A stretch of 64,000 nt of DNA, from positions 62,001-126,000 of the forward strand of contig JAKQIM010000026.1 of NCBI GenBank assembly GCA_029557965.1. Direction: 5' to 3'. The position numbers were made by a program, and so were the translations under genes. The notes under the pieces were generated by a model that saw nothing but the letters and a program-made list of their open reading frames with translations, searched no databases and was not told where the DNA came from. Below are positions 35,194 to 43,798 of the stretch, piece after piece (positions within the stretch are counted from its first letter, which is position 1; each line of letters opens with the position of its first letter). Source of the DNA: Chloroflexota bacterium. GTDB taxonomy: Bacteria > Chloroflexota > Anaerolineae > Anaerolineales > UBA4823.

Positions 35194-37020
35194 TCAGTGC
35201 GTTTGTACGGCAATGTTCAGCTTTTGCAGGGTTTGGGGGGTAGGAATGCCGTTATCGTCCCAACCACGTTGTTCGTAGTACATATCCAACAGGCACTGCA
35301 CGTCTTCATAGTTGGTGATCTGGCCGGCTGTGGCCCCGGTTTTGGGCGCTTCTTCGTAGAAACGCGGGGATGGCAGGTCCCAAGAGCGACCGAAGCCGGG
35401 ATTTTCGCGCACCCAGTACATGCGGGTCAGGTTCCAGATGCGGTCGCCGACCGCTTCCAGATCTTCCCAGGTGCGGTGGATGCCGGTAACGGCCTCGAGC
35501 AGGGGGACGTACAGGTCGCGATCGATGCCCAGTTCAACCCACTGCAGGCGGCAAGAGCCCAACACGTCAAACATGGGGCGGAAGTTCTGCAGCCAGATGA
35601 TGCGGGCGACCTTCTCGGGCACCACTTTGTCGCGGCCCACTTGCAGATCATAGGTGATGGCCCAAGAGCGGTTGTGGTGTGCGCCGACATCGCAGGTCAT
35701 GTAGGCTAACAGCATGGCGGTGGCATTGTGGGTGGCGTAGGCAGATTGTTCCATGCCTTTGACGTGGATGGCAAACTTATCGGAACCCTTGCCAATTTGT
35801 TCGGCAGCCCGTTTGACGCCCTGGGCCAGCAGTTGACCGAGCTTGCCTTCGCGGTAGGCGATCTTTTTGATGGCGGCAAAGGCAGCTTCAATATTGCCAA
35901 ACCGGAGATCCAGGCCATCGGTATCCTCTTGGGTGAGCATGCCCTTTTCATAACATTCCATGGCCCAGGCAATGGTGTTGCCGGCGCTGATCGAGTCCAG
36001 GCCCAGGTCGTCTGCCAGGCGGTTGGCTTCGGCCACGGCCTCGATATCGCCAATGCCAAGGTTAGAGCCCATTAAGCCGATGGTTTCGTATTCTGGGCCC
36101 TCAACATAGGTGCCGTAGCGCCGGGACCTGGAGTATTTGCCGCAGGGGCAAGGGCAGCCAAAACAACCCTTATCGGTGATGACGATTTCTTTGCGCATGA
36201 CCGGGCCGTAAATGTTCTTGCCATCTTCAAACGAGCCGGCGCTGAAGTTACGAGTGGGCAGGGCGCCGACCTCATCGCACCAACTGGTGACGATGGTGGT
36301 GCCGTAGCGCGTCCATTCGTCGTGGCCCTCTGCTTCGATGCAGGCGCGATATAGGTCGATGCCGGCTTTGCGGTAAGCCTGGGCGTCTGCGACGGGGACG
36401 GATTTGGTGCCGCGTATGACAATGGCCTTCAGCTTCTTCTGGCCCATCACTGTGCCTACGCCACCGCGCCCGGCCTGGCGGCCGAAATCGTGGTTGACAC
36501 AGGCGTAGGGCACCAGGTTCTCACCGCCAGGGCCAATGGCGGCAATTTGAAATTCTTCGCCGTGCTTATTCTTCAGCGCCACTTCAGCATCAATAGCACC
36601 TTTGCCCCACAGGAAGGAGGCGTCGAGCAGTTGGAGCTTATTGTCGTCAATCAGCAGGTAAACCGGTGTGGGGCTGATGCCTTCAAGGATAATGGTGTCG
36701 ATGCCGGCGTACTTCATTTCAGCGGTAAAATGGCCGCCCATGGATGCGCTGGCATAGCCATTGGTGAGGGGAGATTTGGTTGTCCAATCACACTTGCCGC
36801 CGCCTGCCGAGAGCATACCCGAAAGCGGCCCGCTGGAGATGATGAGCTTGTTTTCGGGGCCAAGCGGGTCGGCGCCCCTGGGGACCTCGCGCAGGAGGTG
36901 ATAAATGCCAAACCCGCGCCCGCCGATGAAGTCGCGAGCCAACTCTGGGGGGGTAGGTTCTTTGGTGAGCTTATTATCGGTAAGGTTAACGCGCAGGATG
37001 CTTCCACCGTATCCGTTCAT
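35194..37020 (-). CDS. aor: Aldehyde:ferredoxin oxidoreductase family protein
   Basis: The 608-residue tungsten enzyme begins MNGYGGSILRVNLTDNKLTK and has FIGGRGFGIYHLL, KSPLTNGYASASMGG, RQAGRGGVGTVMGQKKLKAI and a cluster-binding GCFGCPCPCGKYS. These are the family's pterin-binding and [4Fe-4S] signatures. It oxidises aldehydes to acids with ferredoxin, or the reverse, in anaerobes. The adjacent ferredoxin and the MoaD-like protein are its expected partners. Which of the AOR, FOR, GOR or WOR types it is cannot be told. Confidence 0.93.
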   Translation of the reverse strand: MNGYGGSILRVNLTDNKLTKEPTPPELARDFIGGRGFGIYHLLREVPRGADPLGPENKLIISSGPLSGMLSAGGGKCDWTTKSPLTNGYASASMGGHFTAEMKYAGIDTIILEGISPTPVYLLIDDNKLQLLDASFLWGKGAIDAEVALKNKHGEEFQIAAIGPGGENLVPYACVNHDFGRQAGRGGVGTVMGQKKLKAIVIRGTKSVPVADAQAYRKAGIDLYRACIEAEGHDEWTRYGTTIVTSWCDEVGALPTRNFSAGSFEDGKNIYGPVMRKEIVITDKGCFGCPCPCGKYSRSRRYGTYVEGPEYETIGLMGSNLGIGDIEAVAEANRLADDLGLDSISAGNTIAWAMECYEKGMLTQEDTDGLDLRFGNIEAAFAAIKKIAYREGKLGQLLAQGVKRAAEQIGKGSDKFAIHVKGMEQSAYATHNATAMLLAYMTCDVGAHHNRSWAITYDLQVGRDKVVPEKVARIIWLQNFRPMFDVLGSCRLQWVELGIDRDLYVPLLEAVTGIHRTWEDLEAVGDRIWNLTRMYWVRENPGFGRSWDLPSPRFYEEAPKTGATAGQITNYEDVQCLLDMYYEQRGWDDNGIPTPQTLQKLNIAVQTH

Positions 37021-37029
37021 GGCTGCCTC

Positions 37030-37419
37030 CTAATCTGCAATCCACAACGCGCCGGTGCCGCAGACCTGAACACAGTCGCCGCACAGATCGCATTTCCAGG
37101 CTGCGTCAGCTAATTCGACGCGCACATACATCACATCTTCGGGGCATTCGGCCACGCAGGCTTCGCACAAGGTGCACTCGGCAAAGTCAACGTAATACGC
37201 GCCGCGCTCATTCAGCTTGATACACTCGGTTGGGCAGACCGCGGCACAATTCCCACACTGGGTGCAGACTTTCATCTCGTAAACACCTGGGGCTGGGAAA
37301 TGCCCAATTAAATTAAGGGCGGCTTTCTTGGGATTGCTTTCATTGAACAAGTTGAGCGAACATGCAACCAGGCAGGCCCGGCAGCCCGAGCACTTTGCGC
37401 TATCTACATAGAGACGCAT
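37030..37419 (-). CDS. Polyferredoxin with four [4Fe-4S] motifs
   Basis: The 129-residue protein has four cysteine motifs: CSGCRACLVACSLN, CTQCGNCAAVCPTE, CTLCEACVAECPED and CDLCGDCVQVCGTG. This is the electron-transfer subunit type found beside AOR. It is 9 bases upstream of the AOR gene and starts after AAAAGGAGG, so the two are co-expressed. Confidence 0.93.
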   Translation of the reverse strand: MRLYVDSAKCSGCRACLVACSLNLFNESNPKKAALNLIGHFPAPGVYEMKVCTQCGNCAAVCPTECIKLNERGAYYVDFAECTLCEACVAECPEDVMYVRVELADAAWKCDLCGDCVQVCGTGALWIAD

Positions 37420-37446
37420 GGCGAACCTCCTTTTGTATAACCGTAT

Positions 37447-37475
37447 ATTCTAAGATACTTCAATATGGCTGGCAA
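37447..37475 (-). promoter_or_regulatory. Promoter of the ferredoxin-AOR operon
   Basis: On the minus strand TTGCCA (37475-37470), a 17-base spacer and TAGAAT (37452-37447) place the start near 37440. A 20-base leader with a strong ribosome site follows. Confidence 0.6.
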
Positions 37476-37534
37476 GGCTAGAGACATCTTTCCTGATTAT
37501 TCTAGTACAGGTGTCAGGTAGTGCCCCCCGGTGC

Positions 37535-37548
37535 GTGACAAATATCAC
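37535..37548 (+). promoter_or_regulatory. CRP/FNR-family binding site
   Basis: GTGACAAATATCAC has perfect GTGA-N6-TCAC symmetry, the core of CRP and related sites. Its centre is about 41.5 bases upstream of the start predicted from the adjacent promoter, the classic class II activator position. Confidence 0.6.
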
Positions 37549-37577
37549 TTGCCCATCTAATCGATCTTCGGTATAAC
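37549..37577 (+). promoter_or_regulatory. Promoter of the ammonia-lyase gene
   Basis: TTGCCC (37549-37554), a 17-base spacer and TATAAC (37572-37577) give a predicted start near 37583-37584. The -35 abuts the CRP/FNR-like site. Confidence 0.6.
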
Positions 37578-37661
37578 TAAACAGGGTGATTTGGCCCGGC
37601 TTCACCTGTCCGAAACACCCCCATACCTCAGACAGCCTATCACACACAAGGAGAAGGAATT

Positions 37662-39185
37662 ATGACGGTCACGTTAAACGGTTCAGGCCTGACGCTTGAG
37701 AAACTGGTGCGCATCGCGCGCCACGGTGAGCGAGTGAAGCTTCATCCTGATGCAATGGAGCGGATCAGGGTTTGCCGGGCAATGTTGGAAGAGAAGGTGA
37801 AGGCGCACGAGATCATGTACGGCGTGAATACGGGGATCGGCGAGTTTTCGGAGCGCGTCTTGAATGACGAGCAGGTCGAGCAATTCCAACGTTACCTGAT
37901 CTACAATCACGCGGCAGGCATTGGCGACCCGGTGCCGGTGGAGCAGGTGCGGGCGGCGATGGCTGGACGGATCAACGTGCATGCGCATGGCAATTCGGGC
38001 TGCCGGCCAGAAATCACACTGACCTTGGTGGATATGTTGAACAAAGGTGTGACCCCCGTGGTGTGCCAAAAGGGCTCTGTGGGGGCTTGCGGCGACCTGG
38101 CGCCCATGTCGCAGATTGCACTGCTCTTGATGGGTGAGGGTGAGGCTTTCTACCAGGGCGAACGCCTGCCGGGCAAGGCGGCAATGGAGCGGGCTGGCAT
38201 TCCAATCCCTGGCTTGCAGGCCCGTGATGGCCTGGCGGCAATCAACGGCTCGAACCTGCTGACGGCGATGAGCGGTCTGCAGGTGTACGATATGAACCGC
38301 TGGCTGAAGCAGGCTGAGATTGCTTGCGCGATGAGCCTGGAAGCGCTGTTGGCCAACCTGAAGCCGTATGATACGCGTTTGCACCAGGTGCGCGGCTTTA
38401 AGGGCGCCATCCGTTCGGCTAAGGCGATCCTGAAGTGTATTGCGGGTTCTGACCTGGCAACAGGCAAGGTGAAAACCAAGGTTCAGGATGCGTATTCAAT
38501 GCGCTCTTCGCCCCAGGTGATTGGTGCAGCGCATGATGCGGTGGCTTATGCCCGCAGCCAGGTGGAGATTGAGTTGAACGGGGTGGGCGACAACCCCATT
38601 TTCTTGCCAGAATATAAATTGACCCTGACGGGGGCGAACTTCCAGGGCTCGCCGGTGAGCCTGCCCATGGATATGGCTGGGGCGGCGATCACGATGGTGT
38701 GTGTGCTATCTGAGCGGCGGCTCAACCGCATGACCAACCCGGCCTTGAGTGTGGGCTTGCCAGAGTTCTTGACCAAGGGAGCGGGGATGTTCTCAGGAAT
38801 GATGCTCAGCCAATACACGGCAGATATGATGATCGTGGAGCAGCGCATCTTATCCATGCCCGCCAGCATCCAATCCATACCTGCCGCCGCCGACCAGGAG
38901 GATTTTGTGTCGATGGGCATGAACACGGCGTTGAAGAATGGGCAGATCATGGATAATGCCTATGGTATCTTGGGAATTGAGTTTATGGCAGCAGCCCAGG
39001 CCCTCGACTTCCGCGAATTTACCCCAGGCAAGGGCGTGCAAAAGGCACACCAGGTGGTGCGCAAGTATGTTGAGCACCTAGATGTGGACCGCCCGCTGCA
39101 TGTTGATCACAATGTAATGAAGGCGCTCGTCAGATCGGGAGAGATCCTGGAAACAGTGGAAGCAGAAATCGGCAGTTTGGAATAG
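37662..39185 (+). CDS. hutH: Histidine/aromatic amino acid ammonia-lyase with Ala-Cys-Gly MIO motif
   Basis: The 507-residue protein has the HAL/PAL fold: MYGVNTGIGEFSERVLNDE, NVHAHGNSGCRPEITLTLVD, GDNPIFLPEY and FVSMGMNTALKNGQI. The MIO prosthetic-group triad is A142-C143-G144 (GSVGACGDLAPM) instead of the usual Ala-Ser-Gly. The selectivity pair is N82-H83 (YLIYNHAAGIGDP); HAL normally has Ser-His here, PAL and TAL have Phe-Leu or His-Leu. The enzyme deaminates an amino acid to the trans-acrylate. No other hut genes are near, so histidine as substrate is likely but not certain. AAGGAG precedes the ATG. Confidence 0.85.
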   Translation: MTVTLNGSGLTLEKLVRIARHGERVKLHPDAMERIRVCRAMLEEKVKAHEIMYGVNTGIGEFSERVLNDEQVEQFQRYLIYNHAAGIGDPVPVEQVRAAMAGRINVHAHGNSGCRPEITLTLVDMLNKGVTPVVCQKGSVGACGDLAPMSQIALLLMGEGEAFYQGERLPGKAAMERAGIPIPGLQARDGLAAINGSNLLTAMSGLQVYDMNRWLKQAEIACAMSLEALLANLKPYDTRLHQVRGFKGAIRSAKAILKCIAGSDLATGKVKTKVQDAYSMRSSPQVIGAAHDAVAYARSQVEIELNGVGDNPIFLPEYKLTLTGANFQGSPVSLPMDMAGAAITMVCVLSERRLNRMTNPALSVGLPEFLTKGAGMFSGMMLSQYTADMMIVEQRILSMPASIQSIPAAADQEDFVSMGMNTALKNGQIMDNAYGILGIEFMAAAQALDFREFTPGKGVQKAHQVVRKYVEHLDVDRPLHVDHNVMKALVRSGEILETVEAEIGSLE

Positions 39186-39194
39186 GTTAAACTG

Positions 39195-39229
39195 AGTGGG
39201 CGAGGCTGTCCCGTACAGCCTCGCCCACT
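39195..39229. terminator. Bidirectional hairpin between hutH and ABC transporter genes
   Basis: A perfect 15-bp stem, AGTGGGCGAGGCTGT / ACAGCCTCGCCCACT, with a 5-base loop lies between the convergent genes. U tracts are short. Confidence 0.8.
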
Positions 39230-39251
39230 GAACTAAGGAGAGAGCCTCAGC

Positions 39252-40103
39252 CTATCCTTTTAGGGATCCAGCCATCAGGCCGCGCAAGAAGTAGCGACCG
39301 AGGAAGATATAGACCAGCAGAGTGGGTACGGCTGCCAGGAAAGAACCAGCCATCTGGATGTTCCAGGCGATGATCTGGCTGCCAGCCATGTTGTTCAGGG
39401 CCACGGTGATGGGCCAGGCCTGTGGGTTGGTGAGCACAACGGCAAAGAGAAAATCATTCCAGGCAGATGTAAACTGCCAGATGAGCACAACCACAAAGCT
39501 GGGCCAAGAAAGCGGCAGCAGGATGTACCAATAGGTTCCCAAGAGGCCAGCCCCATCCATGCGAGAGGCCTCAACCAGCTCTTTCGGCAGGCTGGCGTAG
39601 TAATTGCGGAATGTGAGGGTGGTGATGGGGATGCCGTAGATTACGTGCGCCAAAACCAGGCCCGGCAGGCCGCCATACATGTTGATCGTTTTCATGAACT
39701 CTACCAGGGGGATGAGGATGGACTGGTAGGGGATGAACATGCCGAACAGGATGAGGGGGAAGATCAGGTCGGCGCCGCGGAATTTCCACTTGGCCAACAC
39801 AAAGCCGTTGATGGAGCCCAAGAAGGACGAAATGATGGCTGCCGGGATGACCATGCTGAAACTGTTCCACATGTACGGAGCAAGCGTCTGAAAAGCGGCA
39901 ATGAAGTTGTCGAAACGGATGCTCTTGGGCAGATCCCACATGGTCTGCAAGTTGATCTCTTCAAAGCCTTTGAGGCCGGTTGTGAGCATCAAATACAAGG
40001 GGATCAGGTAGAAGATGGACATTAAGATCAGCGGCAGGTACAACAGATGGCGCCACTGGAAGGGGAGACGGCGAAGGGGTTTGGAGAGGGCGGTGGTGCT
40101 CAT
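39252..40103 (-). CDS. Sugar ABC transporter permease (MalG type)
   Basis: The 283-residue protein has six membrane helices and the EAA loop YYASLPKELVEASRMDGAGL, which docks the ATPase. The N-terminal pattern LLYLPLILMSIFYLIPLYLM is typical of the MalG half of carbohydrate importers. It overlaps the MalF-type gene by 4 bases. No ATPase gene is adjacent, so a shared MsmK/UgpC-like ATPase elsewhere must energise it. Confidence 0.94.
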   Translation of the reverse strand: MSTTALSKPLRRLPFQWRHLLYLPLILMSIFYLIPLYLMLTTGLKGFEEINLQTMWDLPKSIRFDNFIAAFQTLAPYMWNSFSMVIPAAIISSFLGSINGFVLAKWKFRGADLIFPLILFGMFIPYQSILIPLVEFMKTINMYGGLPGLVLAHVIYGIPITTLTFRNYYASLPKELVEASRMDGAGLLGTYWYILLPLSWPSFVVVLIWQFTSAWNDFLFAVVLTNPQAWPITVALNNMAGSQIIAWNIQMAGSFLAAVPTLLVYIFLGRYFLRGLMAGSLKG

Positions 40104-40987
40104 ATCTCGGCCTCGCTGCGCAGGGTGTAATAGAGGTAGGGAATGATCAGTACGGCTACGCTCAGTAAGAGCAGGATACCGATGGCGGCGCCGCGGGAGA
40201 AGAAATAGCCATCAAAGGTGGTTTGCCACATGTAGATGGCGGGCACGTCCAGCGGGAGCTGCTTGCCGGCGATGGCAATGATCAGGTCAAAAACTTTGAG
40301 CGAAATATGGCCCAGAATGATCATGGCGCTGAGGGTGACCGGCCTTAACAAGGGGAAGATGATATTGGTGTAAATCCTGAATTCGCTGGCGCCATCGACG
40401 CGCGCCGCCTCTCGGATCTCATCGGGGATGGCACGCAGACCGCCCAAATAGAGGGCCATAGTATAGCCAGACATTTGCCAGATGGCAGCCAGGGCAATGG
40501 CAGCCATGCCCCACCGGGGGGTGAGGTGCCAACTATTCACCAGAAAATCAAGGCCTAAGTTTGAAAATAAGAGGTTGAACCCGCTCATGCGGTCGCCTGC
40601 GGCGGGGTTCATCAGCCAACGCCAGACAACACCGGTGACGATGAAGGAAATGGCCATTGGGAAGAGGAAAAGGCTGCGGAAAAAGGCCTCGCCCTTCAGG
40701 TTCTGGTCCAGCATGATGGCCAATGCCAGGCCAACAGCCAGGCAGCCCAAGACGAAAATGACCGTAAAAACGACCGTGTTGCGCACATCAACCAAGAAGC
40801 GGGGGTCTGAGAAGAGGTTGATATAGTTCTTTAAGCCTGCCCAGGAATAATCTGGAAGCAGGCCTTTCCAGTTGCTTAATGAGACACGCACTGACCAGGC
40901 GATGAAACCATAAATAAAAATGCCAACTGCCACGATGGATGGCGTGACCAGGGCGATGGAGAGCACGGTGTCTTTGTTTTTGCTCAT
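40100..40987 (-). CDS. Sugar ABC transporter permease (MalF type)
   Basis: The 295-residue protein with six helices has the EAA loop AIPDEIREAARVDGASEFRI and opens with LSIALVTPSIVAVGIFIYGF, typical of MalF/UgpA permeases. It pairs with the downstream MalG-type gene through an ATGA overlap. Confidence 0.94.
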   Translation of the reverse strand: MSKNKDTVLSIALVTPSIVAVGIFIYGFIAWSVRVSLSNWKGLLPDYSWAGLKNYINLFSDPRFLVDVRNTVVFTVIFVLGCLAVGLALAIMLDQNLKGEAFFRSLFLFPMAISFIVTGVVWRWLMNPAAGDRMSGFNLLFSNLGLDFLVNSWHLTPRWGMAAIALAAIWQMSGYTMALYLGGLRAIPDEIREAARVDGASEFRIYTNIIFPLLRPVTLSAMIILGHISLKVFDLIIAIAGKQLPLDVPAIYMWQTTFDGYFFSRGAAIGILLLLSVAVLIIPYLYYTLRSEAEI

Positions 40988-41048
40988 GTGTTACCTCTAC
41001 AGGGCAGGGGGTCAGACGAGCACATTTGCCTGCCGGAAGGTAGATAGG

Positions 41049-41080
41049 ATCGGACGGGCGCACTCAGGCGCCCGTCCGAT
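41049..41080 (-). terminator. Hairpin between binding-protein and permease genes
   Basis: A perfect 13-bp stem, ATCGGACGGGCGC / GCGCCCGTCCGAT, with loop ACTCAG and no U tract sits in the 104-base gap. Such hairpins commonly protect the binding-protein mRNA or partly stop transcription. Confidence 0.65.
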
Positions 41081-41091
41081 GGTCAAACAAG

Positions 41092-42399
41092 TTATTTGCA
41101 GGGGCCAGAGGCCTTGCAAGCAGCTACGAGAGCGGTCTGGAAGGTGCCGGCATCGGGAGATGCCAGGAACAGGCCGAGTGCGGTGTCGATCTCAGATTTC
41201 CAAGAGTCGTTGGCGACCACGCCGTGAGCCAAGCTGCCGACGACGGTGTTGGTGGCCCAGTCATCCATTGCAGACTGCAGGTAGGTGCCGTAGAGGCTGC
41301 GGTCACCATCGCTGCGGGCAGGAATGGAACCCTTGACGGGGTTGAAGGCATCTTGACCTTCTTTGGAGCCGCAGACGATCAGCCAGTTGACGGCGGCATC
41401 GCGGTGCGGTGCGTTGACAGGCAGGACAAAGCTGTCGGACAGGAATTGGAAGTTGCCATTGGTGCCGGGGACAGGCGCCCAACCGTAATCGGTCTGGGGA
41501 ACCTTGCCCAGTTCGCGGAAGTAGCCTTCAGCCCAGTCGCCCATCACATTGAAGGCGGCCTGGCCGTTGACGACCAACTGAGCGGCATCTTGCCAACTAA
41601 GCGATGCGGCATCGGTATTGGTGTAGCTAAGGACCTTGGCAAAGTTCTCGAGGGCGGTCTTGACCTCGGCGCTGTTCCAGTCGGTGGTGCCATCCCAGAG
41701 GCCGTTGTACTTCTCGGCGCCCAGGCTGCCCAACAAGATGGTTTCCATCAGGTGCATGGCGGTCCACTGCTCGCCCATGGCCAGGGGGGTGATGCCGGCG
41801 GCTTTGAGGGTGTCCATGGCGGTGATCCACTCATCGAGGGTGGTGGGAACGGCGATGTTGTTGGCAGAGAGGATAGCCGGGTTGTACCACATGACGTTGG
41901 CGCGGTGAATGTTGACTGGCACCGAGTAGATGTTGCCATTCTGCGAGATGAGTGGGATGAGGGTCTGGGGCATAACTTCTAGCCAGCCTTCTTGCTCGTA
42001 CAGCCAGTTAAGAGCCTCGAGTTGGCCGGCAGCCACGTAGGTGCCGATCAATTCCTGGCCGGCATGGCCTTGCCAGCTATCGGGTGCGTCACCAGCCTGC
42101 AGGCGGGTGGCCAGCACAGCGCGGGCATTGGTGCCAGCGCCGCCAGCGACGGCCGCGTTCACGAACTCAATATTCGGATAGCGGGCATTGAAGATCGCGA
42201 TCATGGCCTCCAGGCCAGCAGCTTCACCGCCGCCAGTCCACCAGGAGAAGACTTCTACTTGGTCTGCAGCGGCAACCGGTGCATCGGTGGCGGCAGGGGC
42301 CTGCGTGGCAACGGGGGTGGGGGTGGTGCAGCCACTGAGAACAAACGATAGGATGACCAAGACGGTCACCAGGGTCCAGCTAATGCTTTTCTTCGACAT
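41092..42399 (-). CDS. Carbohydrate ABC transporter substrate-binding lipoprotein
   Basis: The 435-residue protein begins with a lipoprotein signal peptide ending LSFVLSGC, with the lipidated Cys at about position 24, and a Thr/Pro/Ala linker. The mature part is a family 1 binding protein: EVFSWWTGGGEAAGLEAMIA, DSWQGHAGQELIGTYVAAGQ, NVMWYNPAILSANNI and AAFNVMGDWAEGYF. The GGGEAAGLEA and DSWQ-H blocks resemble glucose/mannose-type binding proteins. The start at 42399 has an AAGGAG site; earlier in-frame codons are untranslated leader. Confidence 0.92.
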   Translation of the reverse strand: MSKKSISWTLVTVLVILSFVLSGCTTPTPVATQAPAATDAPVAAADQVEVFSWWTGGGEAAGLEAMIAIFNARYPNIEFVNAAVAGGAGTNARAVLATRLQAGDAPDSWQGHAGQELIGTYVAAGQLEALNWLYEQEGWLEVMPQTLIPLISQNGNIYSVPVNIHRANVMWYNPAILSANNIAVPTTLDEWITAMDTLKAAGITPLAMGEQWTAMHLMETILLGSLGAEKYNGLWDGTTDWNSAEVKTALENFAKVLSYTNTDAASLSWQDAAQLVVNGQAAFNVMGDWAEGYFRELGKVPQTDYGWAPVPGTNGNFQFLSDSFVLPVNAPHRDAAVNWLIVCGSKEGQDAFNPVKGSIPARSDGDRSLYGTYLQSAMDDWATNTVVGSLAHGVVANDSWKSEIDTALGLFLASPDAGTFQTALVAACKASGPCK

Positions 42400-42529
42400 T
42401 TCTCTTTCTCCTTGGAATTTGTTGAACGGGTTTGTTTTGATACTGGATCGCTGTGGGACGAATGGTATATGATAGGCCATGCACCTCCTACACAAATCGA
42501 ACCCGGATCGTAAGTATCGGTTAAAATAT

Positions 42530-42557
42530 ATTATAGTGATATCTTAGTTAAGTACAA
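42530..42557 (-). promoter_or_regulatory. Promoter of the sugar ABC transporter operon
   Basis: On the minus strand TTGTAC (42557-42552), a 16-base spacer and TATAAT (42535-42530). The predicted leader is about 124 bases, long enough to hold a control element, but I see no known riboswitch. Confidence 0.6.
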
Positions 42558-42592
42558 GCGGTTAGCGGACTGGCGGCGGACATTTGACGGAC

Positions 42593-43798
42593 ATGGATCG
42601 ATTTGACTTCGAAGAACAGATAAGAGAATTACTGGGGCATTTGTATGACCACGCTGCCCTTGAGACACATGCCCTCACTGGGGTGCTGAAAGTTCCTTCT
42701 GGTCACCCCGGCAGCCGGGGAGAATATGTGCGCCAGGCGGTGCTCGAGGCGATTGAGAGGTTGAAACCGGTTGGTCGAGAGCCTTCACAGGGCGCACCGG
42801 AATGGCGCCCCTATTTGATCTTATACAAGCGCTATGTGGATGGGCTCAGCCCGCAAGAATTATCCGAATACCTTTCTTTGGGGGACCGGCAACTGCGGCG
42901 CGATCACAGCCGGGCCGTGCAGGCATTGGCGGGCTTACTTTGGGATGCATGGCAGGTCCAGGAAAATGCCGGTGAGCCTCAAAAGGCAGGACCAAAGGGT
43001 GCCCAAACTTTTGAGATCCACCCGGAGCGATTGGATCTTAAAAGCCTGGTGCAGGGGGTGGTGTCTACCATGGAAAGACGGGCTGTGCAAGAAGGGATTG
43101 ATCTGCGCCTGTTCATCTCTGAAAATATGGATGCGGTCATGGCAGATCGGATCGTGCTGCGCCAGATCATGATCAGCTTGCTGAGTTATGCTTTCCGTTT
43201 GCAGAGCAACGGCAAGGTGGGGATGGATGTGCTGGACATGGGCGAGCAAGTGGAAATCCACCTGCGGGCGGCACTGGAAGACGGCTGGTCGGATCACGTT
43301 GATGAAGAGCAAGATGCCCTGTTAAAGTCGGCGCGATATTGGAGCGAACAGCAGTCTGCGGGCTTGGAAGTGTTCTTCCCGCGGCGCACACAGGCGGGCG
43401 AGGCCAGGCTGGTGCTGGCTTTGCCCAGGGGCTTGCGGCCGGTTATCCTGGTGGTGGATGACCAGGCGCCCACTTTGCGCATGTACCAACGCTACTTAAG
43501 CCGCTATGCATTTGATGTAGTGGGTGTATCTGATCCTACCCAGGTGCTGGCACTGGCGCGCAAGCTTCGTCCGCAGCTCATTACGTTGGATGTGATGATG
43601 CCGCACGTAGATGGTTGGGAGCTGTTACAGGCTTTGCAAGCAGATGGCTTTACCAGCCAGATCCCCGTGGTGGTATGTTCTGCCTGGGAAGAGCCAGAGT
43701 TGGCGAGATCGTTAGGGGCGGCTTACTTTTTGAAGAAGCCGATCACCCAGCGGGACCTGTTGGCGGTTCTGGAACAGTTGGATCTTCTGCCTTCGTGA
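42593..43798 (+). CDS. Response regulator with N-terminal HTH-like region and degenerate kinase-ATPase core
   Basis: The 401-residue protein has three parts. Residues about 55-120 look like a helix-turn-helix (LSPQELSEYLSLGDRQLRRD). Residues about 145-280 resemble the start of a histidine-kinase ATPase domain (LDLKSLVQGVVSTMERRAVQ, then ADRIVLRQIMISLLSYAFRL) but lack the G boxes. The C-terminal 120 residues are an intact receiver (VILVVDDQAPTLRMYQRYL, phospho-Asp in LITLDVMMPHVDGWELL, Lys in YFLKKPIT). It is probably a partner of the convergent hybrid kinase. The start is uncertain: ATG 42593 or TTG 42584. Confidence 0.78.
   Translation: MDRFDFEEQIRELLGHLYDHAALETHALTGVLKVPSGHPGSRGEYVRQAVLEAIERLKPVGREPSQGAPEWRPYLILYKRYVDGLSPQELSEYLSLGDRQLRRDHSRAVQALAGLLWDAWQVQENAGEPQKAGPKGAQTFEIHPERLDLKSLVQGVVSTMERRAVQEGIDLRLFISENMDAVMADRIVLRQIMISLLSYAFRLQSNGKVGMDVLDMGEQVEIHLRAALEDGWSDHVDEEQDALLKSARYWSEQQSAGLEVFFPRRTQAGEARLVLALPRGLRPVILVVDDQAPTLRMYQRYLSRYAFDVVGVSDPTQVLALARKLRPQLITLDVMMPHVDGWELLQALQADGFTSQIPVVVCSAWEEPELARSLGAAYFLKKPITQRDLLAVLEQLDLLPS

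Noticed and set aside
37450-37647. 65-codon minus-strand ORF between ferredoxin and ammonia-lyase genes
   Set aside because: It covers both divergent promoters and the CRP/FNR-like site, and has no ribosome site or recognisable protein features.
39195-39229. Hairpin as an attachment or recombination site
   Set aside because: It lies between convergent genes and has the size and position of an ordinary terminator; no integrase or direct repeats are near.
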